Positions 40,647-48,866 of a DNA stretch of 64,000 bases are shown here, piece after piece. Where the stretch lies: positions 124,001-188,000 of the forward strand of contig NZ_JIAR01000033.1 of assembly GCF_000620705.1 (NCBI RefSeq), read 5' to 3'. Position numbers and translations under genes: made by a program. Source of the stretch: Nocardioides sp. URHA0020 (lineage in GTDB: Bacteria; Actinomycetota; Actinomycetes; Propionibacteriales; Nocardioidaceae). The notes beneath the pieces were generated by a model, which worked only from the letters and a program-made list of their open reading frames with translations, was not told the origin of the DNA and ran no database searches. The first letter of the stretch is position 1. Each line of letters begins with the position of its first letter.

Positions 40647-41066
40647 TTAGGCGGCGACGGCTCTGTCGACGTCCAGAGCCAGCAACAGCTGGCTGTCGAG
40701 CTTGTAGGCACCGTGCAGGAACTCCCGCGCGGGGCCGCTGAGGGTGTCGGGCGGCAGCTCGAACTGGTCGTCGTCGACGTCCATGACAGCCCCGATGCTG
40801 TCCACGAGCAGGGCGATGGTCTCGCCGGCGACCCGGACGACGACGAGCATCGGCTCCCGGTCGGCGTCACGGTCCGGCAGGCCGAGGCGGGCGCGCAGCT
40901 CGAGCGCGCTCAGCACCTGGCCGCGGAGGTTGATCAGCCCGGAGACGCTCTCGGGCGCCAGCGGGATCCGCGTCTGCGGCTGGCCGCGCAGGACCTCCTG
41001 CACCGCGTTCACGTCGACGCCGTACAGCCGGCCGTCGAGGGTGAAGGTCACCAGTCGGGTGCTCAC
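40647..41066 (-). CDS. cheW: CheW adaptor protein
   Basis: CheW bridges receptors and CheA in the polar array. The 139-aa protein has the CheW fold: [52 protein letters not shown] and [28 protein letters not shown]. It continues to a C-terminal segment ([24 protein letters not shown]) typical of full-length CheW. Its GTG overlaps the cheA stop by four bases, so the two proteins are made together. Confidence 0.94.
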   Translation of the reverse strand: MSTRLVTFTLDGRLYGVDVNAVQEVLRGQPQTRIPLAPESVSGLINLRGQVLSALELRARLGLPDRDADREPMLVVVRVAGETIALLVDSIGAVMDVDDDQFELPPDTLSGPAREFLHGAYKLDSQLLLALDVDRAVAA

Positions 41067-43300
41067 ATCGTCTCCTGGAGCTGGGCGTCGAACTCGTCGG
41101 ACGCGGTGTAGAAGGTCGGGTCGGCCGACAGGATCGCGGCGCGGACGTCGAGGACCTCGACGATGCGGTCGCGGACCAGGGTCGAGCCGAGGACGCCGTG
41201 GTCGGTGACCTCGTCGTGGAACTCGGTGTTCTCGTCGACGATGTCGACGATCTCGTCGACGGCGATCGCGACGCTGCGCTCACCGACGGTGTAGATGACC
41301 ACCACCAGCTCGTCGCCCTCGCGGTCGCTGAGCGCGCCGTAGTAGTTGTTGAGGCGCACCACCGGGAGGATCCCGCCGCGGTACTGCACGACCTCGCGGT
41401 TGCCGATCCGCTCGACGGCGGACTGGTCGAAGTTCTCCAGGCGGGTGACCGACGACAGCGGGATCGCCACCCGACGGCCACCGCCGAGACCGGCGACCAG
41501 CAGCCGCAGGCTCTCGGCCACGGCACCGCGGGAGTCGCGCTCGTCGGCGTCGTCCTGGTCCAGCGCATCGGCGTTGAGCACCCGCCGGGCGAGCGCCTGG
41601 ACGTCGAGGATCAGCGCCACCCGGCCGTCACCGAGGATGGTGGCACCCGAGTAGGTGCCGATCGCCTTCATCTGGGAGCCGAGGGGCTTGACCACGATCT
41701 CCTCGGTGCTGAGCACCCGGTCGATCACCAGGCCGAAGCGCTTGCCCTCGGCCTGCAGGACCGCGATGACGACGTGGCCGTCGGAGCGGACGGACTCCAC
41801 ACCCAGCACGTCGGCGAGGCGCACGAGCGGCAGGAGGGTGCCCCGGAGGCGGTAGACGGAGGCACCGTTGATGTCCTCGACGGCGCTCGCGGCCCGGTCG
41901 GCGTCGAGCGAGACGAGCTCCAGCAGGCTGACCTGCGGGATGGCGTAGCGGTCGCCCGCGCACTCGACGGTGAGGGCCGGCACGATCGCGAGGGTGAGCG
42001 GGATGCGGAGGCGGCACGTCGTGCCGCGTCCGACGACCGACTCGACCTCGATGGTGCCGCCGATGCCTTCGATGTTGGTCTTGACGACGTCCATGCCGAC
42101 GCCGCGGCCGGACACGTTGGTCACGGCGGCGGCGGTCGAGAAGCCGGCGACGAAGATCAGCTGGAGGATGTCGGTCGGCGACATCTGCGCGATCTGGGCC
42201 TGGGTGCGCAGGCCGCGCTCGATGGCCTTCGCGGCCACCTTCTCGGAGTCGATGCCGGCGCCGTCGTCACTGACCTCGACGACGACCTGGCCACCCTGGT
42301 GGTAGGCGCGCAGGGTCAGGACGCCCTCGGCCGGCTTGCCGGCCGCGACGCGGTCCTCGGGGCTCTCGAGCCCGTGGTCGACGCCGTTGCGCACGAGGTG
42401 CGTGAGCGGGTCCTTGACGGCCTCGAGCAGCGTGCGGTCGAGCTCGGTCTCCTTGCCGACCATGGTCAGCGAGACCTGCTTGCCGCAGTTGGCGCCGAGG
42501 TCGCGGACGACGCGCGGCAGCTTGGACCAGAGGTTGTCGATCGGCTGCATGCGGGTCTTCATGACCCCCTCCTGCAGCTCGCTCGCGATCAGGTTGAGGC
42601 GCTGCGAGGAGCGCATCAGGTCGACGTCCTGCAGGTCACCGGCCTGGCGGACGACCTGGTTGCGGGTGAGCACCAGCTCACCGACCAGGCGCATCAGGGT
42701 GTCGAGGAGGTCGACGTCGACGCGGATCGAGGACTCGGCGACGGTCCGGCGATGGGCGGGCTCCTCGTGCTCCACCGCGGGGCTCCCGGGGTCGGGCTGG
42801 GCGACCGGCTGGGCGACCGGCTGGGCGACCGGGGCGGCCGGCTGGGCGACGGGCGCGGCCACGGTCTCGGCGACCGGCTCCTCGACCGGAGCGGCGGCTA
42901 CCGGCTCGGGTGCCTTGCCCTCGAGGATCGCGGTGATCTGGGCGACCACGACGCTGACGTCGGTCTGGCCCTCGGTGCCGTCGTTCTCGATCGCGGCGAG
43001 CAGGTCGCGGACCTTGTCCACCATCGCGAGGAGCACGTCGGTGGTCTGGGGGCTCATCGACATCTTGCCGTCACGCAGCCGGGCGAGCAGGTTCTCGCCG
43101 ACGTGGGTCACCGACTCCAGCTGACCGAAGGCGAGGAACCCGCTGGTGCCCTTGATCGTGTGGATGGTGCGGAAGATGCTGCCCAGGAGGTCGCGGGAGT
43201 CGGGCTCTCGTTCGAGCGCGACCAGGTCGCGGTCGAGCTGATCCAGGTTCTCGTGGCTCTCCACGAGGAACTCCTGGACGATCTCGTCGATCTCATCCAC
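41063..43300 (-). CDS. cheA: Chemotaxis histidine kinase CheA with two C-terminal CheW domains
   Basis: The product is about 745 aa. P1 (about 1-105) carries phosphorylated His47 in RTIHTIKGTSGF. The CheY-binding P2 domain is missing; a ~60-residue linker of VAQP-like repeats stands in its place. P3 dimerisation (about 185-245, IRVDVDLLDTLMRLVGELVLTRNQ) and the P4 ATP-binding domain follow (DPLTHLVRNGVDHGLESP N-box, DDGAGID G1, GRGVGMDVVKTNIEG G2). Then come two CheW-like modules, about 420-565 (TLAIVPALTVECAGDRYAIPQ) and about 585-745 (LRLLVAGLGGGRRVAIPLSSV); standard CheA has one. The GTG at 43300 follows GAGAGG. A longer reading to 43348 would overlap the promoter, which supports this start. 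Confidence 0.93.
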   Translation of the reverse strand: MDEIDEIVQEFLVESHENLDQLDRDLVALEREPDSRDLLGSIFRTIHTIKGTSGFLAFGQLESVTHVGENLLARLRDGKMSMSPQTTDVLLAMVDKVRDLLAAIENDGTEGQTDVSVVVAQITAILEGKAPEPVAAAPVEEPVAETVAAPVAQPAAPVAQPVAQPVAQPDPGSPAVEHEEPAHRRTVAESSIRVDVDLLDTLMRLVGELVLTRNQVVRQAGDLQDVDLMRSSQRLNLIASELQEGVMKTRMQPIDNLWSKLPRVVRDLGANCGKQVSLTMVGKETELDRTLLEAVKDPLTHLVRNGVDHGLESPEDRVAAGKPAEGVLTLRAYHQGGQVVVEVSDDGAGIDSEKVAAKAIERGLRTQAQIAQMSPTDILQLIFVAGFSTAAAVTNVSGRGVGMDVVKTNIEGIGGTIEVESVVGRGTTCRLRIPLTLAIVPALTVECAGDRYAIPQVSLLELVSLDADRAASAVEDINGASVYRLRGTLLPLVRLADVLGVESVRSDGHVVIAVLQAEGKRFGLVIDRVLSTEEIVVKPLGSQMKAIGTYSGATILGDGRVALILDVQALARRVLNADALDQDDADERDSRGAVAESLRLLVAGLGGGRRVAIPLSSVTRLENFDQSAVERIGNREVVQYRGGILPVVRLNNYYGALSDREGDELVVVIYTVGERSVAIAVDEIVDIVDENTEFHDEVTDHGVLGSTLVRDRIVEVLDVRAAILSADPTFYTASDEFDAQLQETM
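42797..42832 (-). repeat. 12-bp tandem repeat inside cheA (VAQP linker)
   Basis: CTGGGCGACCGG (plus-strand reading) is repeated three times without change, and degenerate copies follow to about 42860. It encodes the repeated V-A-Q-P units of the linker between P1 and P3. Slippage at this tract can change the linker length in frame. Confidence 0.85.
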
Positions 43301-43337
43301 GGGGGTTGCCTCTCGTCGTTCGTGCCTTCGACGGGGC

Positions 43338-43365
43338 ATATCGGCCATCCGTGGGGTGACCTGAG
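43338..43365 (-). promoter_or_regulatory. Sigma-28-like promoter of the cheA operon
   Basis: On the minus strand: CTCAGGTC, twelve bases, GCCGATAT, with CTCA at 43365-43362 and GCCGAT at 43345-43340. The -10 is the closest of the three sites to the classical GCCGATAA. Transcription would begin near 43331, about 31 bases before the cheA GTG. Confidence 0.72.
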
Positions 43366-43402
43366 CGAAGAACTCCGCGGACCTTCGCGGGGATCCTCGG
43401 GT

Positions 43403-44803
43403 CTAGCGCACTGCGGAGGTCGCCCGGTCGCGCCTGCCGAAGAGCCGCTCGGCGACGTACAGGGCCAGGCCGAGGGCGAGCAGCGCGGCGCACCAGATGA
43501 GCGAGTGCGGGTCGTCGTAGACGACGTAGGCGAGGAGCACGACGTTGCCGACGAGCCCCGCGACGAGCAGTGCCGTGGGGGCACGGTAGTTGTCACCGTC
43601 GTCGTCGCTGCCGCGGAGCTTGAGGCACGACACGATGACAAGGGCGTAGATGAACAGCGTGAAGACGACGGTGACCGTGGCGAGACGGGCGACGACGTCG
43701 AGCCCGACGCCGGCCTGGTTGAGCAGCCAGCCCGCGAGCAGGAGGGAGCACACGACGAGCCCGGCGAAGCACAGGGCGACCCACGGGCTGCGTCGGTGCG
43801 AGTGGACCCGCGCGAAGGCACCCGGGACCACGTCCTCGCGGGCCATCCCGTAGAGGATACGGGACTGGGTGACCACCGAGACCAACGTGGTGTTGGCGAT
43901 CGCGACCATGGCGATCGCCGCGAAGAGCGTGGTCATCACCCCGACCGGGAGGGGCAGCACGTCGGCCTTCACGACCTCCAGGAGCGCGGCGTCGGAGTCG
44001 GCGAGGGTGCTGACGGGCACGACGAGGGCGGCCGTGATCGCGACCAGCACGTAGACGACGCCCGCGGTCACCATGCCGGCGACGAGCGCGCGGGGGAAGG
44101 TCCGGCGCGGGTCCACCGTCTCCTCGGCCACGTTGGCGGCGTTCTCGAAGCCGGTCATCGCGAAGAAGGCGAGCGCCACGCCGGCGACCACGGCCAGGAC
44201 CGGGTTGTCGTCGGTGTGGAACTCGCCGAGCGTGGCGAAGTCGGCCTTGCCCTGCGCGACGTACACGATGCCGATCGCCATGATCACCAGGAGCCCGGCG
44301 ACCTCGACGAACGTCATCAGCATGTTGGCGACCGCCGACTCCGTGATGCCCACGTAGTTGACGACGGTGAGGACCACCACGAACCCGAGCGAGACGAGCA
44401 ACGCCGGCGGCAGGGACCAGATCTCGTCGAAGTACGCCGCGAAGCCGGTGGCCAGCGACCCGGCCGCCGCGAAGCAGGCCGACAGCATGCAGACCGCCAT
44501 CACGAAGGTGAGGAAGCGGTTGCCGAACGCCTTGTTGACGTAGAGGGCGGCGCCGGCGGCTCGGGGGTACTTGGTGACCAGCTCCGCGTACGCCAGTCCG
44601 GTGACGGTCGCGACGGTGACGCCGATGGCGAAGGCCAGCCAGAACGCACCGCCGACCGCGCCGGCGACCAGGCCGATCAGGACGTAGATGCCCGACCCGA
44701 GGACGTCGCCGAGCACGTAGAAGAAGAGCAGCCGACCGGTGATGGACCGCTTCAGGTCGCTCGGGCCGTGCTTGTCCAGGTCGGACCCGGCGGTCGTCGT
44801 CAC
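43403..44803 (-). CDS. APC superfamily amino acid permease
   Basis: The 466-aa protein has about 12 membrane helices. The first helix region LFFYVLGDVLGSGIYVLIGLVAGAVGGAFWLAFAIG contains the broken-helix GSGIY motif of APC transporters, and ALAFFAMTGFENAANVAEETVDPRRTFPRAL is the conserved helix 6 with its following loop. This group moves amino acids or polyamines, usually with protons; the exact substrate is uncertain. The GTG start at 44803 lies 43 bases from the LuxR gene. It precedes the cheA promoter but is not obviously related to chemotaxis. Confidence 0.87.
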   Translation of the reverse strand: MTTTAGSDLDKHGPSDLKRSITGRLLFFYVLGDVLGSGIYVLIGLVAGAVGGAFWLAFAIGVTVATVTGLAYAELVTKYPRAAGAALYVNKAFGNRFLTFVMAVCMLSACFAAAGSLATGFAAYFDEIWSLPPALLVSLGFVVVLTVVNYVGITESAVANMLMTFVEVAGLLVIMAIGIVYVAQGKADFATLGEFHTDDNPVLAVVAGVALAFFAMTGFENAANVAEETVDPRRTFPRALVAGMVTAGVVYVLVAITAALVVPVSTLADSDAALLEVVKADVLPLPVGVMTTLFAAIAMVAIANTTLVSVVTQSRILYGMAREDVVPGAFARVHSHRRSPWVALCFAGLVVCSLLLAGWLLNQAGVGLDVVARLATVTVVFTLFIYALVIVSCLKLRGSDDDGDNYRAPTALLVAGLVGNVVLLAYVVYDDPHSLIWCAALLALGLALYVAERLFGRRDRATSAVR

Positions 44804-44845
44804 CGCCCGTAGGTACCCGGGGCACGACGACCGAAACGGTCCGGG

Positions 44846-45517
44846 TCAGAGCAGGCGGCGGTCCGAGGCCCAGCGGGTCAGCTCGTGGCGTGAGGAGAGC
44901 TGGAGCTTGCGCAGCACGCTGGACATGTGGGTCTCGACGGTCTTGATCGAGATGAACAGCTCCTTGGCGACCTCCTTGTAGGCGTAGCCGCGGGCGATCA
45001 GGCGCATCACCTCGCGCTCCCGCTCGGTCAGCCGGTCGAGGTCCTCGTCCACGGCCGCGACGTCGATCGAGCCCGAGAACGCGTCCAGGACGAAGCCCGC
45101 GAGTCGCGGCGAGAAGACGGCATCGCCTTCGGCGACCCGACCGATGGCCTGGACCAGCTCGGGACCGGTGATCGTCTTGGTGACGTAGCCGCGGGCGCCG
45201 CCACGGATGGTGCCGATGACGTCCTCCGCGGCGTCGCTGACGCTCAGCGCCAGGTAGCGGGTGTCGGGCGAGGCACCGGTCGTCGCCATCCTCCGCATCA
45301 CCTCGACGCCGCCGCCACCGGGCAGGTGCACGTCGAGCAGCACCACCTGGGGCCGGTGCAGGGTGACCGCGGCGATCGCCTCGTCGACGTCGGCCGCCTC
45401 CGCCAGGATCGTGACGACCCCACGGCCGACGCTCTCCAGCTCCGCGCGCACGCCCCTGCGGAACATCGCGTGGTCGTCGACGATCACGACCCCTACCCCA
45501 CCGCGCTGCTCACTCAT
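44846..45517 (-). CDS. NarL/LuxR-family response regulator (partner of the PspC histidine kinase)
   Basis: The product is about 223 aa. Its receiver domain has D14-D15, phosphoacceptor D62 in VVLLDVHLPGGGG, and Lys in GYVTKTITGPEL. The C-terminal LuxR helix-turn-helix is LTEREREVMRLIARGYAYKEVAKELFISIKTVETHMSSVL. ATG 45517 has GGAGG six bases upstream and overlaps the kinase stop by eight bases. Pairing with a PspC-domain kinase and divergence from PspC genes suggest that it controls an envelope-stress response including the operon at 46964. Confidence 0.92.
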   Translation of the reverse strand: MSEQRGGVGVVIVDDHAMFRRGVRAELESVGRGVVTILAEAADVDEAIAAVTLHRPQVVLLDVHLPGGGGVEVMRRMATTGASPDTRYLALSVSDAAEDVIGTIRGGARGYVTKTITGPELVQAIGRVAEGDAVFSPRLAGFVLDAFSGSIDVAAVDEDLDRLTEREREVMRLIARGYAYKEVAKELFISIKTVETHMSSVLRKLQLSSRHELTRWASDRRLL

Positions 45518-46820
45518 CGTGCTCCTCCTGTCGGGGCTGGCGGGCCAGGTGCAGCCGCACCTCGGTCCCGTCGCCGGGCGCGGACCGGATCTCGGCCGAG
45601 CCGCCGTGTCGCTGCATCCGGTCCACGATGCTGTTGCGTACGCCGTACCGGTCCGCGGGCACCGTAGCGGGGTCGAAGCCGCGCCCGCGGTCGCGCACGA
45701 AGACGTCGACCGCGTCGGGCGTGATCTCGGCGTACACGTCGACCTTGCCGGTGCCGGCGTGCTTCGCGGCGTTGGTGACCGCCTCGCCCGTGGCGTGCAC
45801 GATCGGCCGCAGCTCCTCGCCGAAGTCGCAGTCACCGACGTTGACGACGTCCACGGAGACGGCGTACTCGTCCTCGGTGCGGGCGGCCGCACCCCGCAGG
45901 GCGCTGGCCACGGTGCGCTCGTCGGTGGACTCGCCGGCGTACAGCCAGGCGCGCAGGTCGCGCTCCTGGGCCCGGGCCAGGCGGGCGACCGTGGCGCCGT
46001 CGTCGGCGTTCTTCTGGATCAGCGCGAGGGTCTGCAGCACCGAGTCGTGCAGGTGCGCGGCGACGTCGGCACGCTCCTGGGTGCGCACCCGCTCTGCGCG
46101 CTCGTCGGAGAGGTCGGCGGCGAGACGGTAGACCCACGGGCCGATCACGATCGCGAGCCCGACGACCGTCAGGAGCGCGGCGACGATGATGTCGCGAGCC
46201 ATCGACAGCGAGCCGCCGTGGGCGGAGTAGAGCACGAGCGCCAGCACGATCAGCCCGACGCCGGCGGCCACCCGGGCGTACGACGCCCAGCCACCGTTGC
46301 CGAAGACGACCCGCATCGGGGCGACCCGGCCGGTGCTCTCCACCCAGCGCTCGCGCTGGGCCTCGTCGGCCTGGCGCCACAGCAGCGCGACGCCGACGAT
46401 GCCGATCAGCAGCGGCCAGAAGACCGCGCCCCGACCGAGCACCGCCTCGAGCAGCAGGATCGCCCCGAAGCCCAGGGCCGCGAGCGCGACCGCCGGGCCG
46501 ACGTCGCCCAGGCGCCGGATGCGCCCCGGGCGTCGGCCCCCGCGGGTGGCGCTCTCGATGCCCGGCGCGGCCGTCTCGAAGCGCTGGTCGGAGGGCAGCA
46601 TCCACCACAGGCCGGCGTAGAAGGCGACGCCGAACCCACCGAGGAACGCGGCGAGGACGAAGCCGGCACGCACCCACAGGACCGGCACGGCCAGGTGGTG
46701 GGCCAGACCGGCGGCGACGCCGCCCAGGATCGGCTCCTGGGTGTCGCGGGTCGCTCGGCGGCTCGCTCGGCGGGTCCCGGTCGCACCGGGGTCGACCGCG
46801 GTGCCGTGTGTGCTGCTCAT
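45510..46820 (-). CDS. Histidine kinase with N-terminal PspC domain
   Basis: The product is about 436 aa. An N-terminal PspC domain (about 25-80: ILGGVAAGLAHHLAVPVLWVRAGFVLAAFLGGFGVAFYAGLWWMLP) is followed by about four more membrane helices, a HisKA_3 dimerisation segment with the phosphorylated His in ADVAAHLHDSVLQTLALIQ, and a HATPase domain (TGEAVTNAAKHAG N-box, VRDRGRGFDPA). The PspC module is thought to sense membrane state. The ATG at 46820 (MSSTHG) or GTG 46826 may be used; ribosome-binding sites are weak. It is cotranscribed with the LuxR regulator and divergent from the PspC gene cluster. Confidence 0.9.
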   Translation of the reverse strand: MSSTHGTAVDPGATGTRRASRRATRDTQEPILGGVAAGLAHHLAVPVLWVRAGFVLAAFLGGFGVAFYAGLWWMLPSDQRFETAAPGIESATRGGRRPGRIRRLGDVGPAVALAALGFGAILLLEAVLGRGAVFWPLLIGIVGVALLWRQADEAQRERWVESTGRVAPMRVVFGNGGWASYARVAAGVGLIVLALVLYSAHGGSLSMARDIIVAALLTVVGLAIVIGPWVYRLAADLSDERAERVRTQERADVAAHLHDSVLQTLALIQKNADDGATVARLARAQERDLRAWLYAGESTDERTVASALRGAAARTEDEYAVSVDVVNVGDCDFGEELRPIVHATGEAVTNAAKHAGTGKVDVYAEITPDAVDVFVRDRGRGFDPATVPADRYGVRNSIVDRMQRHGGSAEIRSAPGDGTEVRLHLARQPRQEEHDE

Positions 46821-46963
46821 CTCCACTCAATCGTCACACAACGGACAGCCCCCGACCATGAGGGCTGACCCCGACTCGCCCCTGACCACCGGGGTCCCGC
46901 CCCCGGCGAGGATCAGGGTCGTCCCCGATGGTGCGGGGGCTGCGGACCGAGCACGCTGGAGCC

Positions 46964-48301
46964 ATGAACACCACACCGCCCGAAGCACCTCCCCCGCCCT
47001 CGGACGCCGGCGCCCCGGCCGCCGGTGGGCCGCGGGTCACCCGCGACGAGGTCCGCGACCTCGGTCGCCTGCGGCGCTCGATCAGCGACCGCAAGGTGGC
47101 GGGAGTGGCGGGCGGCCTGGGCCGGCACCTCGACGTCGACCCGCTCGTGCTGCGCGTCGCCTTCGTCGTCCTGGTCTTCTTCGGTGGCGCCGGCCTGATC
47201 CTCTACGGCGCCTGCTGGCTCCTGGTGCCCAGCGACAACGATCCCCAGGCGACGATCAACCTCGACGACCGCACCCGCTCCATCGTGCTGGTCGGCGTCG
47301 GCGTGCTCGCCGCGATCGCGTTGATCGGCGACAGCTGGGGAGCCTTCTGGTTCCCCTGGCCGCTCGCGGTCGTCGCGCTGGTCGCCCTGTGGATCCTGAC
47401 CCGCAACAAGCCGGCACCGCAGCCGCCGCAGGCCTACTACGGTCCCGTGCCGCCGGTCGCGCCCGACCAGACCACGCCCTACCCCGCTTCGGCGTACGCC
47501 GCTCCCACCTACACCGCTCCCGTCTACACCGGCCCCGCCACCGCGCCGACCTACACCGCACCGACCTACACCGCGCCGACGTACACCGCGCCCGGCTACG
47601 AGGCGCCGATCTCCACGGCGCCCGGCTACGAGGCGCCGGCCTACACCGCGGCCCCGCCGTACTACCCACCGGTGCAGCCGGTCCCGCAGCGGGTGCCGAA
47701 CCCGCGCCGTCGGGGGCCGATCCTCTTCTGGTTCACGCTCGCGCTGATCGCGCTGGCTGAGGGGCTCCTGGGCATGATCGACCTGGCTGGCGCGAACGTC
47801 GCCGGTCCGGCGTACCCCGCCCTGGCCGTCGCGATCTGCGGCGTGATGCTGGTGATCGGCGCGTTCTTCGGCCGCGCGGGCGGCATCGTCCTGGTCGGCC
47901 TGATCGCGACGGTCGTGCTGGCCGGCGCGACCGCGGCCGACCAGTGGGACGGTGACACCGTCGACGCCAGGCCACTGACGGCGGCGGGCGTCGAGAGCGA
48001 CTACCAGGTCGACGCCGGCGAGATCGTGCTCGACCTGCGCGACGTCGCCGACCTCACCGCGCTCGACGGGCGCACCATCGCGGTCCGGGGCGACGTGGGA
48101 CACCTCGAGGTGATCCTGCCGCCCGGCCTCGGAGCGCGGGTCAACGCGAGCGTCGACGGACCGGGCAACATCCAGGTCTTCGACCGGGAGAACGGCGGCA
48201 TCAACACCACCATGACCGCCTTCGAGGGGTCGGTCAGCGACCCCCGGATCACCATCAATGCCGACCTCGGCGTCGGCGCGATCGAGGTGCACCACCGATG
48301 A
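46964..48301 (+). CDS. PspC-domain membrane protein with YTAP repeat region
   Basis: The product is about 445 aa. After a Pro-rich start comes a PspC domain (about 40-95: RRSISDRKVAGVAGGLGRHLDVDPLVLRVAFVVLVFFGGAGLILYGACWLLVP), two further helices, a Pro/Tyr/Ala-rich low-complexity region (about 170-240), three more helices and a C-terminal beta-rich domain (about 345-445: GEIVLDLRDVADLTALDGRTIAVRGDVGHLEVILPPGL) like the DUF2154/LiaF-type adhesin-like domain linked to envelope-stress sensing. ATG 46964 follows GGAG. It leads a three-gene operon with ATGA overlaps, divergent from the kinase. Confidence 0.87.
   Translation: MNTTPPEAPPPPSDAGAPAAGGPRVTRDEVRDLGRLRRSISDRKVAGVAGGLGRHLDVDPLVLRVAFVVLVFFGGAGLILYGACWLLVPSDNDPQATINLDDRTRSIVLVGVGVLAAIALIGDSWGAFWFPWPLAVVALVALWILTRNKPAPQPPQAYYGPVPPVAPDQTTPYPASAYAAPTYTAPVYTGPATAPTYTAPTYTAPTYTAPGYEAPISTAPGYEAPAYTAAPPYYPPVQPVPQRVPNPRRRGPILFWFTLALIALAEGLLGMIDLAGANVAGPAYPALAVAICGVMLVIGAFFGRAGGIVLVGLIATVVLAGATAADQWDGDTVDARPLTAAGVESDYQVDAGEIVLDLRDVADLTALDGRTIAVRGDVGHLEVILPPGLGARVNASVDGPGNIQVFDRENGGINTTMTAFEGSVSDPRITINADLGVGAIEVHHR
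47503..47656 (+). repeat. Tandem YTAP/GYEAP codon repeats within the PspC gene
   Basis: The tract encodes repeated units such as YTAPTYTAPTYTAP and two copies of APGYEAP. The DNA has repeated TACACCGC and CGGCTACGAGGCGCC units. It forms a flexible Pro/Tyr-rich linker between membrane segments and is prone to length change. Confidence 0.8.
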
Positions 48302-48672
48302 GCACGACAACGACAGACCTGCAGACCGACCGCCAGTCCGGACGGCACCCCGTCAACGTCGGCCACCTGGTCATGGGGATCGCGTTCCTCGGCCTGGTCG
48401 GCGTCTGGGCACTGGTCCAGGGCGACGTCGTGGGCACCGGTGACGTCCGCTGGCTGCTCCCGGTCCCCTGGGTGCTCGCCGGCCTCGCCGGCCTGCTCGC
48501 CATCGGCGTGTCCGGGAGCAAGCGCTGGACCACCCGCCAGGTCGGCTGGATCCCGCCCGCCGACTCCCCCCTCACCGCCGACACCGGCACGGATGCCGGC
48601 ACGGACGCCACCACGTCCACCACCAGCAGCACCGACACCACGGTCCTGGAGACCGACGAGGAGATCCGATGA
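48298..48672 (+). CDS. Hypothetical small membrane protein of the PspC operon
   Basis: This 124-aa protein has two hydrophobic helices (LVMGIAFLGLVGVWALVQG, about 24-42, and LLPVPWVLAGLAGLLAIGVSG, about 53-73) and a Thr/Ser/Asp-rich tail of about 45 residues. I do not recognise a named family. ATGA overlaps at both ends place it tightly between the two PspC genes, so it likely works with them in the envelope. Confidence 0.75.
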   Translation: MSTTTTDLQTDRQSGRHPVNVGHLVMGIAFLGLVGVWALVQGDVVGTGDVRWLLPVPWVLAGLAGLLAIGVSGSKRWTTRQVGWIPPADSPLTADTGTDAGTDATTSTTSSTDTTVLETDEEIR

Positions 48673-48866
48673 ACACCATCACCAGCAAGCGACTGACCCG
48701 CCGCGCCGACGACCGGATGATGGCCGGGGTCTGCTCGGGCGTCGCCGACTACCTCGGGCTCGACCCGACCCTGGTCCGCCTGCTCACGGTCGTCGCCGCG
48801 CTCTTCAGCGGTGGCGCGGTCGCGATCGGCTACGTCGCGGCGTGGATCCTCATGCCGGAGGCGTGA
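48669..48866 (+). CDS. Minimal PspC-domain protein
   Basis: The 65-aa protein is just one PspC domain: KRLTRRADDRMMAGVCSGVADYLGLDPTLVRLLTVVAALFSGGAVAIGYVAAWILMPEA. It has one or two membrane helices with a short basic N-terminus. It is the last gene of the three-gene operon. Its 3' end overlaps the convergent glycerophosphodiesterase gene by 37 bases. Confidence 0.88.
   Translation: MNTITSKRLTRRADDRMMAGVCSGVADYLGLDPTLVRLLTVVAALFSGGAVAIGYVAAWILMPEA

Noticed and set aside
42797..42860. Possible CRISPR-like or regulatory repeats
   Set aside because: They are short in-frame codon repeats within cheA without spacers; the same holds for the YTAP tract at 47503-47656.
43301..43348. Longer CheA N-terminus from 43348
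   Set aside because: It would be encoded by the sigma-28-like promoter itself; GTG 43300 has a ribosome-binding site and starts directly at P1.
41198..44812. A 1204-codon open frame on the plus strand opposite cheA and the APC permease
   Set aside because: It is a high-GC shadow: His/Asp/Gly/Arg-rich translation without any family motif, exactly antisense to two well-supported genes.
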